Origin: JACVRW01 sp963739095
Lineage (GTDB): Bacteria; Actinomycetota; Thermoleophilia; Solirubrobacterales; Thermoleophilaceae
Reading direction: 5' to 3'
NCBI GenBank assembly: GCA_963739095.1
Contig: CAVTZF010000013.1
Span: forward strand, 1 to 64,000
Length of the DNA stretch: 64,000 bases
The notes beneath the pieces were generated by a model. It saw only the letters and a list, made by a program, of their open reading frames with translations, searched no databases and was not told where the DNA came from. Positions 16,828 through 25,541 of the stretch are shown one piece after another. Position 1 is the stretch's first letter; every line of letters begins with the position of its first letter. The position numbers were made by a program, and so were the translations under genes.

Positions 16828-18294
16828 TTGACAAGGCGCGCCGGAGGGCGCGCGATTGCGGGGGCGGATGCGTCCGATCCCGCGCGGGGGGCGCCGGTCG
16901 AACGACCGCGCTTGGATCCAACGACAAGAGAAAGCCGGACTCGTGAACCGCTCCAATCCGAGCGGGGGTCGATCGCTGCCCGCGTGATCGCGATCGCGGT
17001 GCTGGTCGCTGCGATCGCACTGCTGGCGCTGGCGATGTTCGGCGGCGGGAACGGCTACCGCGTGAACGCGGTCTTCGAGAGCGCCGGTCAGCTCGTCAAC
17101 GGCAACCAGATCCGGGTGGGCGGCGCCGTCGTCGGCTCGATCTCGGACATCGAGCTGAACGACGCCGCGCAGGCCGTCGTCACGATGGAGATCGACGAGG
17201 AGTTCGCTCCGCTCCACGACGGCACCCAGGCGACGATCCGCGCGACCTCGCTGTCGGGCATCGCGAACCGCTACATCTCGCTCGCGCCCGGGCCGAACAA
17301 CGCGGAGGAGATCGACGACGGCGGCCAGATCGACGCCGATGAGACGAGCGCGCCGGTCGACCTCGACGTCCTCTTCAACGCCCTCGACGACAAGACGCGA
17401 GAGGGCCTGCGCAACATCGTGCGCGGCTCGGGCACGCAGTACGCCGGCCGCGGCGAGGACGCCAACGAGAGCATCAAGTACTTCGCGCCGTTCCTGAGCT
17501 CGACGACCGACCTCACGCGCGAGCTGGCGCTCGACCAGGAGGTGCTCGAGCGCTTCGTACGCGACGGCGCCACCACCGTCTCCGCGATCGCGGAGCGCAG
17601 CGACGATCTCGAGCAGCTCGTCAGCAACACGAGCACGGCGATGGGCGCGATCGCCGACGAGAACGTCGCGCTCGAGACCGCGCTCGACCTGCTGCCCGAG
17701 ACGTTGCGCAAGGCCAACACGACCTTCGTGAACCTGCGCGCGACGCTCGACGACCTGCAGCTGCTGGTGGAGGAGTCGAAGCCGGCGACGAAGGACCTGG
17801 CGCCCTTCCTCAGCGCGCTGCGGCCGCTCGTTGCCGAGGCGCGGCCGACGGTGGCGGATCTGAGCGACCTGATCTCGCTGCCCGGCCCGAACAACGACCT
17901 CATCGACCTGACCAAGAAGCAGCCGCGGCTCGCGCAACTGACCGCGACCGTCTTCCCGCGCGCCATCCGCACCCTCGACCGCGCCCAGCCGGTTGTCGAG
18001 TACTTGCGCGGCTACACGCCCGACCTGACCGGCTGGATCACGAAGTTCGCCGAGGCGGCCGGCTACTACGACGCGAACGGCCACTACGCGCGGGTCCAGC
18101 CGGTGTTCAGCCCGTCGGCCTTCAACCAGGCGGCAGGCACGCTCACGGCGATCCCGCCGATCAACCGGCTCGACCAGTTCGAGCAGGGCTGGCGCAACCG
18201 CTGCCCGGGCGGCTCAACCCAGCCTTCGCCCGACGGCTCGCTGCCGTTCGCGTTCATGGGCTGTGACACGACCACTACCCCGCCCGGACCATGA
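16828..18294 (+). CDS. mceA: Mce family protein, first of six (MceA position)
   Basis: A 488-residue protein with one N-terminal membrane helix (IAVLVAAIALLALAMFGGG, about residues 55-73), one MCE domain (YRVNAVFESAGQLVNGNQIR through LAPGP, about 77-152) and a long alpha-helical part that would form the lipid tunnel needle. The start is a TTG directly at the previous stop. The first 50 residues are Arg-rich and may be overextended, but no better SD-backed start is seen. The six Mce proteins of this operon are expected to form a hetero-hexamer in the cell envelope. Confidence 0.9.
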   Translation: MTRRAGGRAIAGADASDPARGAPVERPRLDPTTRESRTREPLQSERGSIAARVIAIAVLVAAIALLALAMFGGGNGYRVNAVFESAGQLVNGNQIRVGGAVVGSISDIELNDAAQAVVTMEIDEEFAPLHDGTQATIRATSLSGIANRYISLAPGPNNAEEIDDGGQIDADETSAPVDLDVLFNALDDKTREGLRNIVRGSGTQYAGRGEDANESIKYFAPFLSSTTDLTRELALDQEVLERFVRDGATTVSAIAERSDDLEQLVSNTSTAMGAIADENVALETALDLLPETLRKANTTFVNLRATLDDLQLLVEESKPATKDLAPFLSALRPLVAEARPTVADLSDLISLPGPNNDLIDLTKKQPRLAQLTATVFPRAIRTLDRAQPVVEYLRGYTPDLTGWITKFAEAAGYYDANGHYARVQPVFSPSAFNQAAGTLTAIPPINRLDQFEQGWRNRCPGGSTQPSPDGSLPFAFMGCDTTTTPPGP

Positions 18295-19772
18295 GGCGGA
18301 TCGTGATCATCGGCCTGCTGGTGGCGATCGTGCCGTGGATCGTCATCGGCATCGTGCGCGAGGCGAACGACGACGACACGAACGACGCCTACTTCGTGCG
18401 CGCGATCTTCGACAACGCGTCGACGATCGTCGCCGGCGAGGACGTGAAGATCGCCGGCGTCCCGGTCGGCGTGATCAGCGACCTGAACGTGACCGAGGAC
18501 AAGCAGGCCGCGGTCACGCTGCGCGTCGACAACGAGGACTTCACCCCCTGGAGGGCGGACGCCTCGTGCACGATCAGGGCGCAGGGGCTGATCGGCGAGA
18601 AGTTCGTGGAGTGCGAGCCGGGCTCGACCGACGCGCCCGAGCTGCGCCGGATCCAGGACGGCGAGGGCAAGGGCGAGCGCCTGCTGCCGGTCGGGAACAC
18701 GAGCTCGCCCGTCGACCTCGACGTGATCAACAACACGCTGCGGCTCCCCTACCGGCAGCGCCTCTCGATCCTGCTGAGCGAGTTCGGCACCGCGCTCGCC
18801 GGCCGCGGCGACGAGCTCAACGAGGTCATCCACCGCGCCAACCCGGCGCTGCGCGAGACCGACGAGGTGCTGAAGATCCTCGCCGACCAGAACCGCGAGC
18901 TGGCCCGGCTCGCGAAGAACTCGGACACGGTGCTCGGCCCGCTGGCGCGCGAGCGCGAGGCCTTCGCGCACTTCGTCGTCAAGGCGAACGAGACCGGGCA
19001 GGCTTCGGCCGAGCGCAGCGACGACATCCGCCGCGGGATCGCGCTCCTGCCGGATTTCCTCGCGCAGCTCGAGCCGCTGATGGTGGACCTCGAGGACTTC
19101 GCCGACCAGGGCATCCCGCTGCTCGCCGACCTCGGCGACTCGGCGCCCGCGCTCGGCCGCTTGATCAAGGCACAGGGCACGCTCGCCGACTCGGGGCGCG
19201 AGTCTTTCCCAAGCCTCGGCGACGCGCTCGAGCGCGGCCGCCCGGCGCTGATCCGCTCGCGCCCGCTGTTCCAGGACCTGACCAAGCTCGGCAAGCAGCT
19301 CGGCCCGACGTCGATCGACCTCGACGACCTGCTGAAGAGCCTCGACCAGACCGGCGGGCTCGAGCGCCTCAACGAGCTCCTCTACTACTCGACGCTGTCG
19401 GTCAACGGCTTCGACGACATCGGCCACTACCTGCGCGCCGGGCTCGTCACGAACCTCTGCTCGACCTACGCGACCCGCATCTTCGGCGCCTGCACGGCCA
19501 ACTTCTACGACCCGACCACGGCGGCGTCAGCCGGTGCGGACACGCTCGAGGCGCGCAACGCCCCCGAGGTCGAGGGCACAGGCAAGGAGGGCAGCATCGC
19601 CCCGCTGGGCGCGATGCTGCAGGACATGCTCGGCGCCGGCGGGACGGCCGAGGGCGCTCGCGAGCGCGAGCGCAACCTCGACACGCTGCGCGAGCGCGCC
19701 GGGGGCCAGTCGCCCGGCCTCGGCCCGTCCGAGCCGGTGCTGGACTACCTGCTCGGAGGTGAGGAGCAGTGA
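18291..19772 (+). CDS. mceB: Mce family protein, second (MceB position)
   Basis: A 493-residue Mce protein: N-terminal helix IIGLLVAIVPWIVIGIV, MCE domain YFVRAIFDNASTIVAGEDVK through CEPGS, then a long helical region. ATGA overlap with the preceding gene. The C-terminus has paired cysteines (NLCSTYATRIFGACTANFY), so an extracytoplasmic disulfide is likely. Confidence 0.93.
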   Translation: MRRIVIIGLLVAIVPWIVIGIVREANDDDTNDAYFVRAIFDNASTIVAGEDVKIAGVPVGVISDLNVTEDKQAAVTLRVDNEDFTPWRADASCTIRAQGLIGEKFVECEPGSTDAPELRRIQDGEGKGERLLPVGNTSSPVDLDVINNTLRLPYRQRLSILLSEFGTALAGRGDELNEVIHRANPALRETDEVLKILADQNRELARLAKNSDTVLGPLAREREAFAHFVVKANETGQASAERSDDIRRGIALLPDFLAQLEPLMVDLEDFADQGIPLLADLGDSAPALGRLIKAQGTLADSGRESFPSLGDALERGRPALIRSRPLFQDLTKLGKQLGPTSIDLDDLLKSLDQTGGLERLNELLYYSTLSVNGFDDIGHYLRAGLVTNLCSTYATRIFGACTANFYDPTTAASAGADTLEARNAPEVEGTGKEGSIAPLGAMLQDMLGAGGTAEGARERERNLDTLRERAGGQSPGLGPSEPVLDYLLGGEEQ

Positions 19773-21199
19773 GCCCGCGGCGCTCGGGAGCCGCGCTGGC
19801 CGCGAGCCCGGTGCTGGTCGGGGCGGTGACGCTGCTCGTGGCGATCGTCGCCGTCTTCCTGTCCTACAACGCCAACTCCGGCCTGCCGTTCGTGCCGACC
19901 TACGACCTGAAGGCGAACCTGCCGAACGCCTCGCAGCTCGTCAAGGGCTTCGAGGTCCGCATCGGCGGCGCCCGCGTCGGCTTCATCTCGAAGATCGAGC
20001 CGAAGAAGCGCGAGGACGGCTCGACCTACGCGCAGGTCACGATGAAGCTCGACAAGGAGATCGAGCCGATCCCGGCCGACTCGACGCTGCTCGTGCGGCC
20101 GCGCTCGGCGATCGGGCTCAAGTACATCCAGCTGACCCCGGGCGAGGGGCGTGCGGGGCTGCGGCCCGGCGCGACCATCCCGGTGCGCCAGGCGCGTCCC
20201 GAGGTCGTCGAGATCGACGACCTGTTCAACATGTTCGACGACAAGGCGCGCGTCGGCTCGCGCAACTCGCTCGATGGCTACGGCGGCGGGCTGGCCGGCC
20301 GCGGCCGCGACATCAACCTCGCGATCGAGCAATTCGTGCCGCTGCTCGAGAACCTCGAGCCGGTCGCGCGCAACCTGTCCTCTCCGCAGACGAACCTCGA
20401 CCGCTTCTTCCGCTCGCTCGGCCGGGCGGCCGAGGAGGTGGCGCCGGTCGCCGAGGAGCAGGCCTCGCTGTTCGTGAACCTGGACACGAGCTTCACCGCG
20501 CTCGCCGCGATCGCGCGCCCGTTCCTGCAGGAGACGATCAGCGAGGGCCCGATCAGCGAGGAGGTCGCGATCCGCGACTTCCCGCTGCAGCGCCCCTTCA
20601 TCCGCAACAACACGGCCCTCTTCCGCGAGCTCCGGCCGGGTGTGGCCGTGCTGCCGAGCGCGGCGCCGGTGCTCGCCGACGCGTTCGAGATCGGCACCAA
20701 CGTGCTGCCGAAGACGATCCCGATGAACGAGGACCTTGCGGACGTATTCGACACGCTGGCCGACTTCTCCGAGGACCCGATGGTGCGCGCGGGCATCAAC
20801 CAGCTCACGCGGCTCGCCTCGTCGCTCAAGCCCACGCTCAACTTCATCGCGCCGGTCCAGACGACCTGCAACTACGCGACGCTCCTGTTCCGCAACGCCG
20901 CCAGCCTGTTCTCGGACGGCGACAGCAACGGCAACTGGCAGCGCTTCATCATCGTCTCCGCCCCGACCCAGCGCGGCACGCTCGTGACGGGCCCGAACAA
21001 CGAGAGCGGGCCCTCTGACGCGCCGGCCAACGGCCCGACGGCGGAGAACCACCTCCACTTCAACCCGTACCCGAACACCGCCTCGCCCGGCCAGACGCGC
21101 GAGTGCGAGGCCGGCAACGAGCGCTACGCGGTCGGGCGCACCGTGCTCACGAACCCGCCCGGCAACCAGGGCACCCGCACCCAGGGGCAGGGGCGATGA
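19769..21199 (+). CDS. mceC: Mce family protein, third (MceC position)
   Basis: A 476-residue Mce protein with a GTG start overlapping the previous stop (GTGA). Signal-anchor LVGAVTLLVAIVAVFLSYNA, MCE domain YDLKANLPNASQLVKGFEVR through IQLTPGE, and a helical tail. The C-terminal segment is Asn/Pro-rich (NNESGPSDAPANGPTAENHL) and probably unstructured. Confidence 0.93.
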   Translation: MSPRRSGAALAASPVLVGAVTLLVAIVAVFLSYNANSGLPFVPTYDLKANLPNASQLVKGFEVRIGGARVGFISKIEPKKREDGSTYAQVTMKLDKEIEPIPADSTLLVRPRSAIGLKYIQLTPGEGRAGLRPGATIPVRQARPEVVEIDDLFNMFDDKARVGSRNSLDGYGGGLAGRGRDINLAIEQFVPLLENLEPVARNLSSPQTNLDRFFRSLGRAAEEVAPVAEEQASLFVNLDTSFTALAAIARPFLQETISEGPISEEVAIRDFPLQRPFIRNNTALFRELRPGVAVLPSAAPVLADAFEIGTNVLPKTIPMNEDLADVFDTLADFSEDPMVRAGINQLTRLASSLKPTLNFIAPVQTTCNYATLLFRNAASLFSDGDSNGNWQRFIIVSAPTQRGTLVTGPNNESGPSDAPANGPTAENHLHFNPYPNTASPGQTRECEAGNERYAVGRTVLTNPPGNQGTRTQGQGR

Positions 21200-22635
21200 G
21201 GCGCGTCAAGGGAGACCGCTTCACCGCGTTCCAGGTGGGCCTGATCGCGCTCGTGGTGCTTGTGATCGCGACGTTCCTCGCCGTCTCCAAGGACATCCCC
21301 TTCACACGTCCGTTCGAGCTCAAGGCGGCGTTCCAGAACGCGCCGCCGATCCAGCGGGGACAGGCGGTGCGCATCGCCGGAGTCGACGTCGGCAAGGTCT
21401 CGAAGGTCGAGTCGGCCGGTGGCGACTCGCCCGCCGTCCTCGTGACGATGAAGCTGGACGACGACGCCCTGCCGATCCACGAGGACGCCGAGGTCAAGGT
21501 GCGGCCGCGCATCTTCTTCGAGGGCAACCTGTTCCTCGACGTGCATCCAGGTACGCCCGGCTCACCCGAGGTCGACGACGGCCACACGATCCCGGTCACC
21601 CAGACCGCCGCGCCGGTGCAGATCGACCAGGTGCTCGGCACGCTCACGACGAGCACGCGCGAGGACCTCCAGAAGCTCCTGATCGGCTACGGCAACGCGC
21701 TCAACGGCGAGCCCGAGCCGGGCGAGGACGACGACCAGGACGTGGACGTCCAGGGCAAGACCGCCGCGGAGGCGCTCAACGAGTCGCTCGAGTTCTCGGC
21801 CGACTCGCTGCGCGGCGGCGCCATCGTGAACCGCGCCTTCCTCGGGACCGAGATGCACGACCTCTCGAAGCTCGTCGGCTCCCAGCAGAAGGTCTTCTCG
21901 GCGCTGTCCTCGCGCGAGGGCCAGCTGAAGGACCTGATCACGAACTTCAACCTCACGATGGCGGCGCTCGCCGACGAGCAGGGCAACCTGCGCGAGACGA
22001 TCGCCGAGCTGCCCGACCTGCTCGAGGCCGCGAACCCGGCGCTCGACAACCTGAACGCCGCCTTCCCGGACACGCGCGCCTGGGCGCTCGAGATGATCCC
22101 CGGCGTACGCGAGACGCCCGCGACGATCGCGGCGGGCTTCCCCTGGATCCGTCAGACGCGGCCGCTGCTGTCGAAGCCCGAGCTGCAGGGCCTCGTCAAG
22201 ATCCTGCAGCCGGCGGTGCGCGACTTCGCGGCCTTCACCGACGGAACGGTCGACTTCCTGCCCGTCGTCGACGCGTTCAACCGCTGCCAGCTGAACGTGG
22301 TGCTGCCCACGGGTGAGCAGCGCATCCAGGACGGCAACCTCACCACCGGCCTGCGCAACTACCAGGAGCTCTTCCAGAGCCTCGTCTCGCTCGCCGGCGA
22401 GTCGCAGAACTTCGACGGCAACGGGACCTACGTGCGCTTCCAGTCGGGCGGCGGCGGCTACCCGGTGCAGACGCCGCCGGTGGGCCGGCTCGGGCCGCTG
22501 CACGCGAGTGCGACGGCTCCACCGCTCGGCACACGCCCGGCCAAGACACCCAAGCCGCCCTACAAGACCAACGTCGCGTGCCACCGCAGCAAGCCGCCGA
22601 ACCTGAACTCCGCGCGGATCGGGGGCGGCCCATGA
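21196..22635 (+). CDS. mceD: Mce family protein, fourth (MceD position)
   Basis: A 479-residue Mce protein. I start at the ATG at 21196, in ATGA overlap with the previous stop, rather than the longer frame from 21103, whose extra residues are an overlap artefact. Anchor helix FQVGLIALVVLVIATFLAV, MCE domain FELKAAFQNAPPIQRGQAVR through DVHPGT, an acidic insert GEDDDQDVDV, and a Pro/Lys-rich C-terminus. Confidence 0.93.
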   Translation: MRRVKGDRFTAFQVGLIALVVLVIATFLAVSKDIPFTRPFELKAAFQNAPPIQRGQAVRIAGVDVGKVSKVESAGGDSPAVLVTMKLDDDALPIHEDAEVKVRPRIFFEGNLFLDVHPGTPGSPEVDDGHTIPVTQTAAPVQIDQVLGTLTTSTREDLQKLLIGYGNALNGEPEPGEDDDQDVDVQGKTAAEALNESLEFSADSLRGGAIVNRAFLGTEMHDLSKLVGSQQKVFSALSSREGQLKDLITNFNLTMAALADEQGNLRETIAELPDLLEAANPALDNLNAAFPDTRAWALEMIPGVRETPATIAAGFPWIRQTRPLLSKPELQGLVKILQPAVRDFAAFTDGTVDFLPVVDAFNRCQLNVVLPTGEQRIQDGNLTTGLRNYQELFQSLVSLAGESQNFDGNGTYVRFQSGGGGYPVQTPPVGRLGPLHASATAPPLGTRPAKTPKPPYKTNVACHRSKPPNLNSARIGGGP

Positions 22636-24005
22636 TGCGCCAGATCAAGAAGCAGGCGCCCGTCTTCGTGGCGATCCTGTTCATGCTGGTGCTGGCGCTC
22701 GGGGTCGGCGGCTACATCCTCTCGAACCAGCGCTTCTACCTGCCCGCCTGGGTGCCACTGATCGGAACCGACTTCTACGTGGTCGACGCCGAGTTCCAGA
22801 CCGGCCAGGCGGTCGTGCCGGGCCAGGGCCAGACGGTCAACATCGCGGGCGTCAAGGTCGGCGAGGTCGGTGACGTGCAGCTCGAGGACGGCCGCGCGGT
22901 CATCCAGATGAAGATCAAGGACGAGTACCGGCCGATCTACAAGGACGCGACGATCCTGCTGCGCCCGAAGACCGGGCTGAAGGACATGTACCTGGCGCTC
23001 GACCCGGGCACCGAGCAGGCCGGCGAGGTCGAGGAGGGCGCGCGCGTGCCCGTGTCCAACACGCTCCCGGACGTCAACAGCGACGAGATCCTCGCGCAGC
23101 TCGACGACGACACGCGCGCCTACCTGCGCGTGCTGCTGAACGCCGGCGGCACGGCGTTCGACGACAAGCTGACCGGGGCGGACCAGCGCTTCGACCAGAC
23201 GGCTGAGCAGGACCTGCGTGAGGCCTTCAAGCGCTTCGAGCCGACGGCGCGCGACGGCGCGAAGATCACCCGCCTGCTCGTCAAACGGCGCCGCAACATC
23301 GCGCGCGTCATCCACAACTTCCAGGAGTTCTCGACCGCGCTCGCCGACCGCGACCGCGAGCTGGCCGCGCTCGTCGACTCCGCCAACGCGAACTTCGAGG
23401 CGTTCGCGTCCGAGGACGATGCGCTGCGCGAGGCTCTGCAGCTCTTCCCGGGCGCGCTCGACCAGACAACGCAGACGCTCGACAAGACGACCGTGCTGGC
23501 GGCCGAGCTCGGCCCGACCCTGGGCGGCCTCCGGCCGTTCGCGCGCAACCTCGCGCCGGCGCTGCGCAAGACGCAGCCGTTCTTCCGCGAGACGACGCCG
23601 ATCATCCGCGACCAGATCCGCCCGTTCGCCCGCGACGTCCAGCCGAGCGTGCGCACCCTGCGCAGCGCGACCAAGGAGCTCGCCGTCGTGACGCCGCGGC
23701 TCACGACGAGCTTCAAGGTCCTCAACAAGTTCTTCAACGCCTTCGCCTACGACCCGCCGGGCGCTGCCGAGTCGTTCCTGTTCTGGAGCGGATGGGGGGC
23801 GCACAACGGCGCCACCCTGTTCAACCTGCAGGACGCGCATGGGCCGGTGCGCCGCGGCCTCGTCGTCATCTCCTGCTCCGGCTACGAGACGCTCGAGTCC
23901 GTGGTCGAGGGCAACCCGCAGCTCGGCATGATCACGCGCCTCAACAACTTCCCGCCCGAGGCGGTGGCCTGCCCGCAGAACACACAGGACAACCGGGTCC
24001 CATGA
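22632..24005 (+). CDS. mceE: Mce family protein, fifth (MceE position)
   Basis: A 457-residue Mce protein starting with ATGATG at 22632 in ATGA overlap. Anchor helix PVFVAILFMLVLALGVGGYI. MCE domain YVVDAEFQTGQAVVPGQGQT through ALDPGT. In mycobacteria the fifth Mce (LprK type) is a lipoprotein; here I see no lipobox, so it is membrane-anchored like the others. Long coiled or helical C-terminal half. Confidence 0.92.
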   Translation: MMRQIKKQAPVFVAILFMLVLALGVGGYILSNQRFYLPAWVPLIGTDFYVVDAEFQTGQAVVPGQGQTVNIAGVKVGEVGDVQLEDGRAVIQMKIKDEYRPIYKDATILLRPKTGLKDMYLALDPGTEQAGEVEEGARVPVSNTLPDVNSDEILAQLDDDTRAYLRVLLNAGGTAFDDKLTGADQRFDQTAEQDLREAFKRFEPTARDGAKITRLLVKRRRNIARVIHNFQEFSTALADRDRELAALVDSANANFEAFASEDDALREALQLFPGALDQTTQTLDKTTVLAAELGPTLGGLRPFARNLAPALRKTQPFFRETTPIIRDQIRPFARDVQPSVRTLRSATKELAVVTPRLTTSFKVLNKFFNAFAYDPPGAAESFLFWSGWGAHNGATLFNLQDAHGPVRRGLVVISCSGYETLESVVEGNPQLGMITRLNNFPPEAVACPQNTQDNRVP

Positions 24006-25504
24006 TCAAGCAGACGCCCAGCTTCGGCCGAATCTTCGCCATGGTGGCGTTCGCGCTGTCGTGCTTCGGGATCCTCGTCTTCCTGTGGCTCAACTTCGGC
24101 GGCTCGGTGCCGCTGCAGCCGCAGGGCTACCGCGTGACGGTCGCCTTCCCGGAAGCGACGCAGCTCGCGCAGGAGGCCGACGTGCGCATCTCGGGCGTGC
24201 GCGTCGGGCGCGTGAAGAAGAAGGAGCCGAACCCCCAGACCGGGTTGACGGACACCGAGATCGAGATCGACGCGCGCTACGCGCCGATCCCGAAGGACAC
24301 GCGCGCGATTCTGCGTCAGAAGACGCTGCTCGGCGAAACCTACGTCGAGCTGTCGCCCGGCACAGCCGGCTCGGGCCGGGTGCAGGACGGAGGACGCCTC
24401 GCGGCCGGCCAGGTGGCCGACACGGTGCAGCTCGACGAGATCCTGCGGACCTTCGACCCGGTCACGCGCGCCCAGTTCTCGACCTGGCTCGACCAGTCGG
24501 GCAAGGCGGCGCTCGGAAACGCCGAGACGCTGAACGACGCGCTCGGCCTGCTCACTCCGTTCGCCGAGTCGACCGACGACGTGCTCGAGGTGCTGCGCGT
24601 TCAGTCCGGAGCGACGCGGCGCTTGATCCGCGACACGGGCGTCGTGTTCGACTCGCTCACCGCTCGCAGCGGGCAGCTGCGCAACCTGATCAGCAACTCG
24701 AACCGCGTCTGGGAGTCGATCGGGAGCCGCGACCAGCAGCTGGCGGAGACCTTCCGGATCCTCCCGACCTTCCTGCGCGAGGGCCGCGAGACGACGCGCC
24801 GGCTGACCGAGTTCGCGGAGGTGAGCAACCCGCTGATCACGCAGCTGCGGCCTGCGGCCCGCCAGCTGTCACCGCTGCTGATCGATGCCGACGCGCTGGC
24901 GCCAGACCTGAAGCGCCTGTTCAGCGACCTGGGCCCGCTCGTGCGTGTCTCGCTCAAGGGGCTGCCGGCGACCGAGGAGGCGCTCGACAACACGCGGCCG
25001 ATCCTGGCCCGGCTCGACCCGTTCCTGCGCAACCTGACCCCGATCCTCGACTACGTCGGGCTCTACAAGGGCGAGCTGGCGGCCTTCTTCGCCAACGACG
25101 CTGCCGCGACCCAGGCCACCGACGTCGGCTTCGCGGACCCGTCGCAGCAGATCCACTACCTGCGCACGACTACCCCGACGAACCCGGAGATGATGTCCGC
25201 CTGGCCGAACCGCCTGGGCACGAACCGCTCGAACCCGTACACCGAGCCGGGCGGCTACCGCAAGCTCGCCAGCGAGGGCCACCTCGAGGTGTTCGGCAGC
25301 TACCTGTGCACCTCGAACCCGACCCCCGCGTCGCCCTCCGCGGTTGACCCGTTCTACCCGACGGTTCTCGCCGATCTCGTGACGCACTTCGTCTTCGGTG
25401 TCCCCGAGAACGTGGGCAAGGCGCCGCCCTGCGACCCACAGGCTCCGCTCGGCAACATCGTGAACCAGTCGCAGGAGTTCCCGCACCTGCAGCCGCTGCC
25501 ATAA
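24002..25504 (+). CDS. mceF: Mce family protein, sixth (MceF position)
   Basis: A 500-residue Mce protein starting at 24002 (ATGA overlap). Anchor IFAMVAFALSCFGILVFLWL, MCE domain YRVTVAFPEATQLAQEADVR through VELSPGT, helical tunnel region, and a C-terminal domain with Cys residues (LCTSNPTPASPSA, APPCDPQ). The single Cys inside the anchor (ALSC) does not fit a lipobox. It ends the tightly coupled Mce block; a 37-bp gap precedes the RND gene. Confidence 0.92.
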   Translation: MIKQTPSFGRIFAMVAFALSCFGILVFLWLNFGGSVPLQPQGYRVTVAFPEATQLAQEADVRISGVRVGRVKKKEPNPQTGLTDTEIEIDARYAPIPKDTRAILRQKTLLGETYVELSPGTAGSGRVQDGGRLAAGQVADTVQLDEILRTFDPVTRAQFSTWLDQSGKAALGNAETLNDALGLLTPFAESTDDVLEVLRVQSGATRRLIRDTGVVFDSLTARSGQLRNLISNSNRVWESIGSRDQQLAETFRILPTFLREGRETTRRLTEFAEVSNPLITQLRPAARQLSPLLIDADALAPDLKRLFSDLGPLVRVSLKGLPATEEALDNTRPILARLDPFLRNLTPILDYVGLYKGELAAFFANDAAATQATDVGFADPSQQIHYLRTTTPTNPEMMSAWPNRLGTNRSNPYTEPGGYRKLASEGHLEVFGSYLCTSNPTPASPSAVDPFYPTVLADLVTHFVFGVPENVGKAPPCDPQAPLGNIVNQSQEFPHLQPLP

Positions 25505-25541
25505 CGCGGGCACCCGGCTTGTCCCTCCTAAGCTGACTCCG

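Noticed and set aside
24040..24080. Lipobox in the sixth Mce protein (ALSC within the anchor)
   Set aside because: The Cys lies inside the hydrophobic core and the -3 to -1 residues do not fit the lipobox; no lipoprotein call made.
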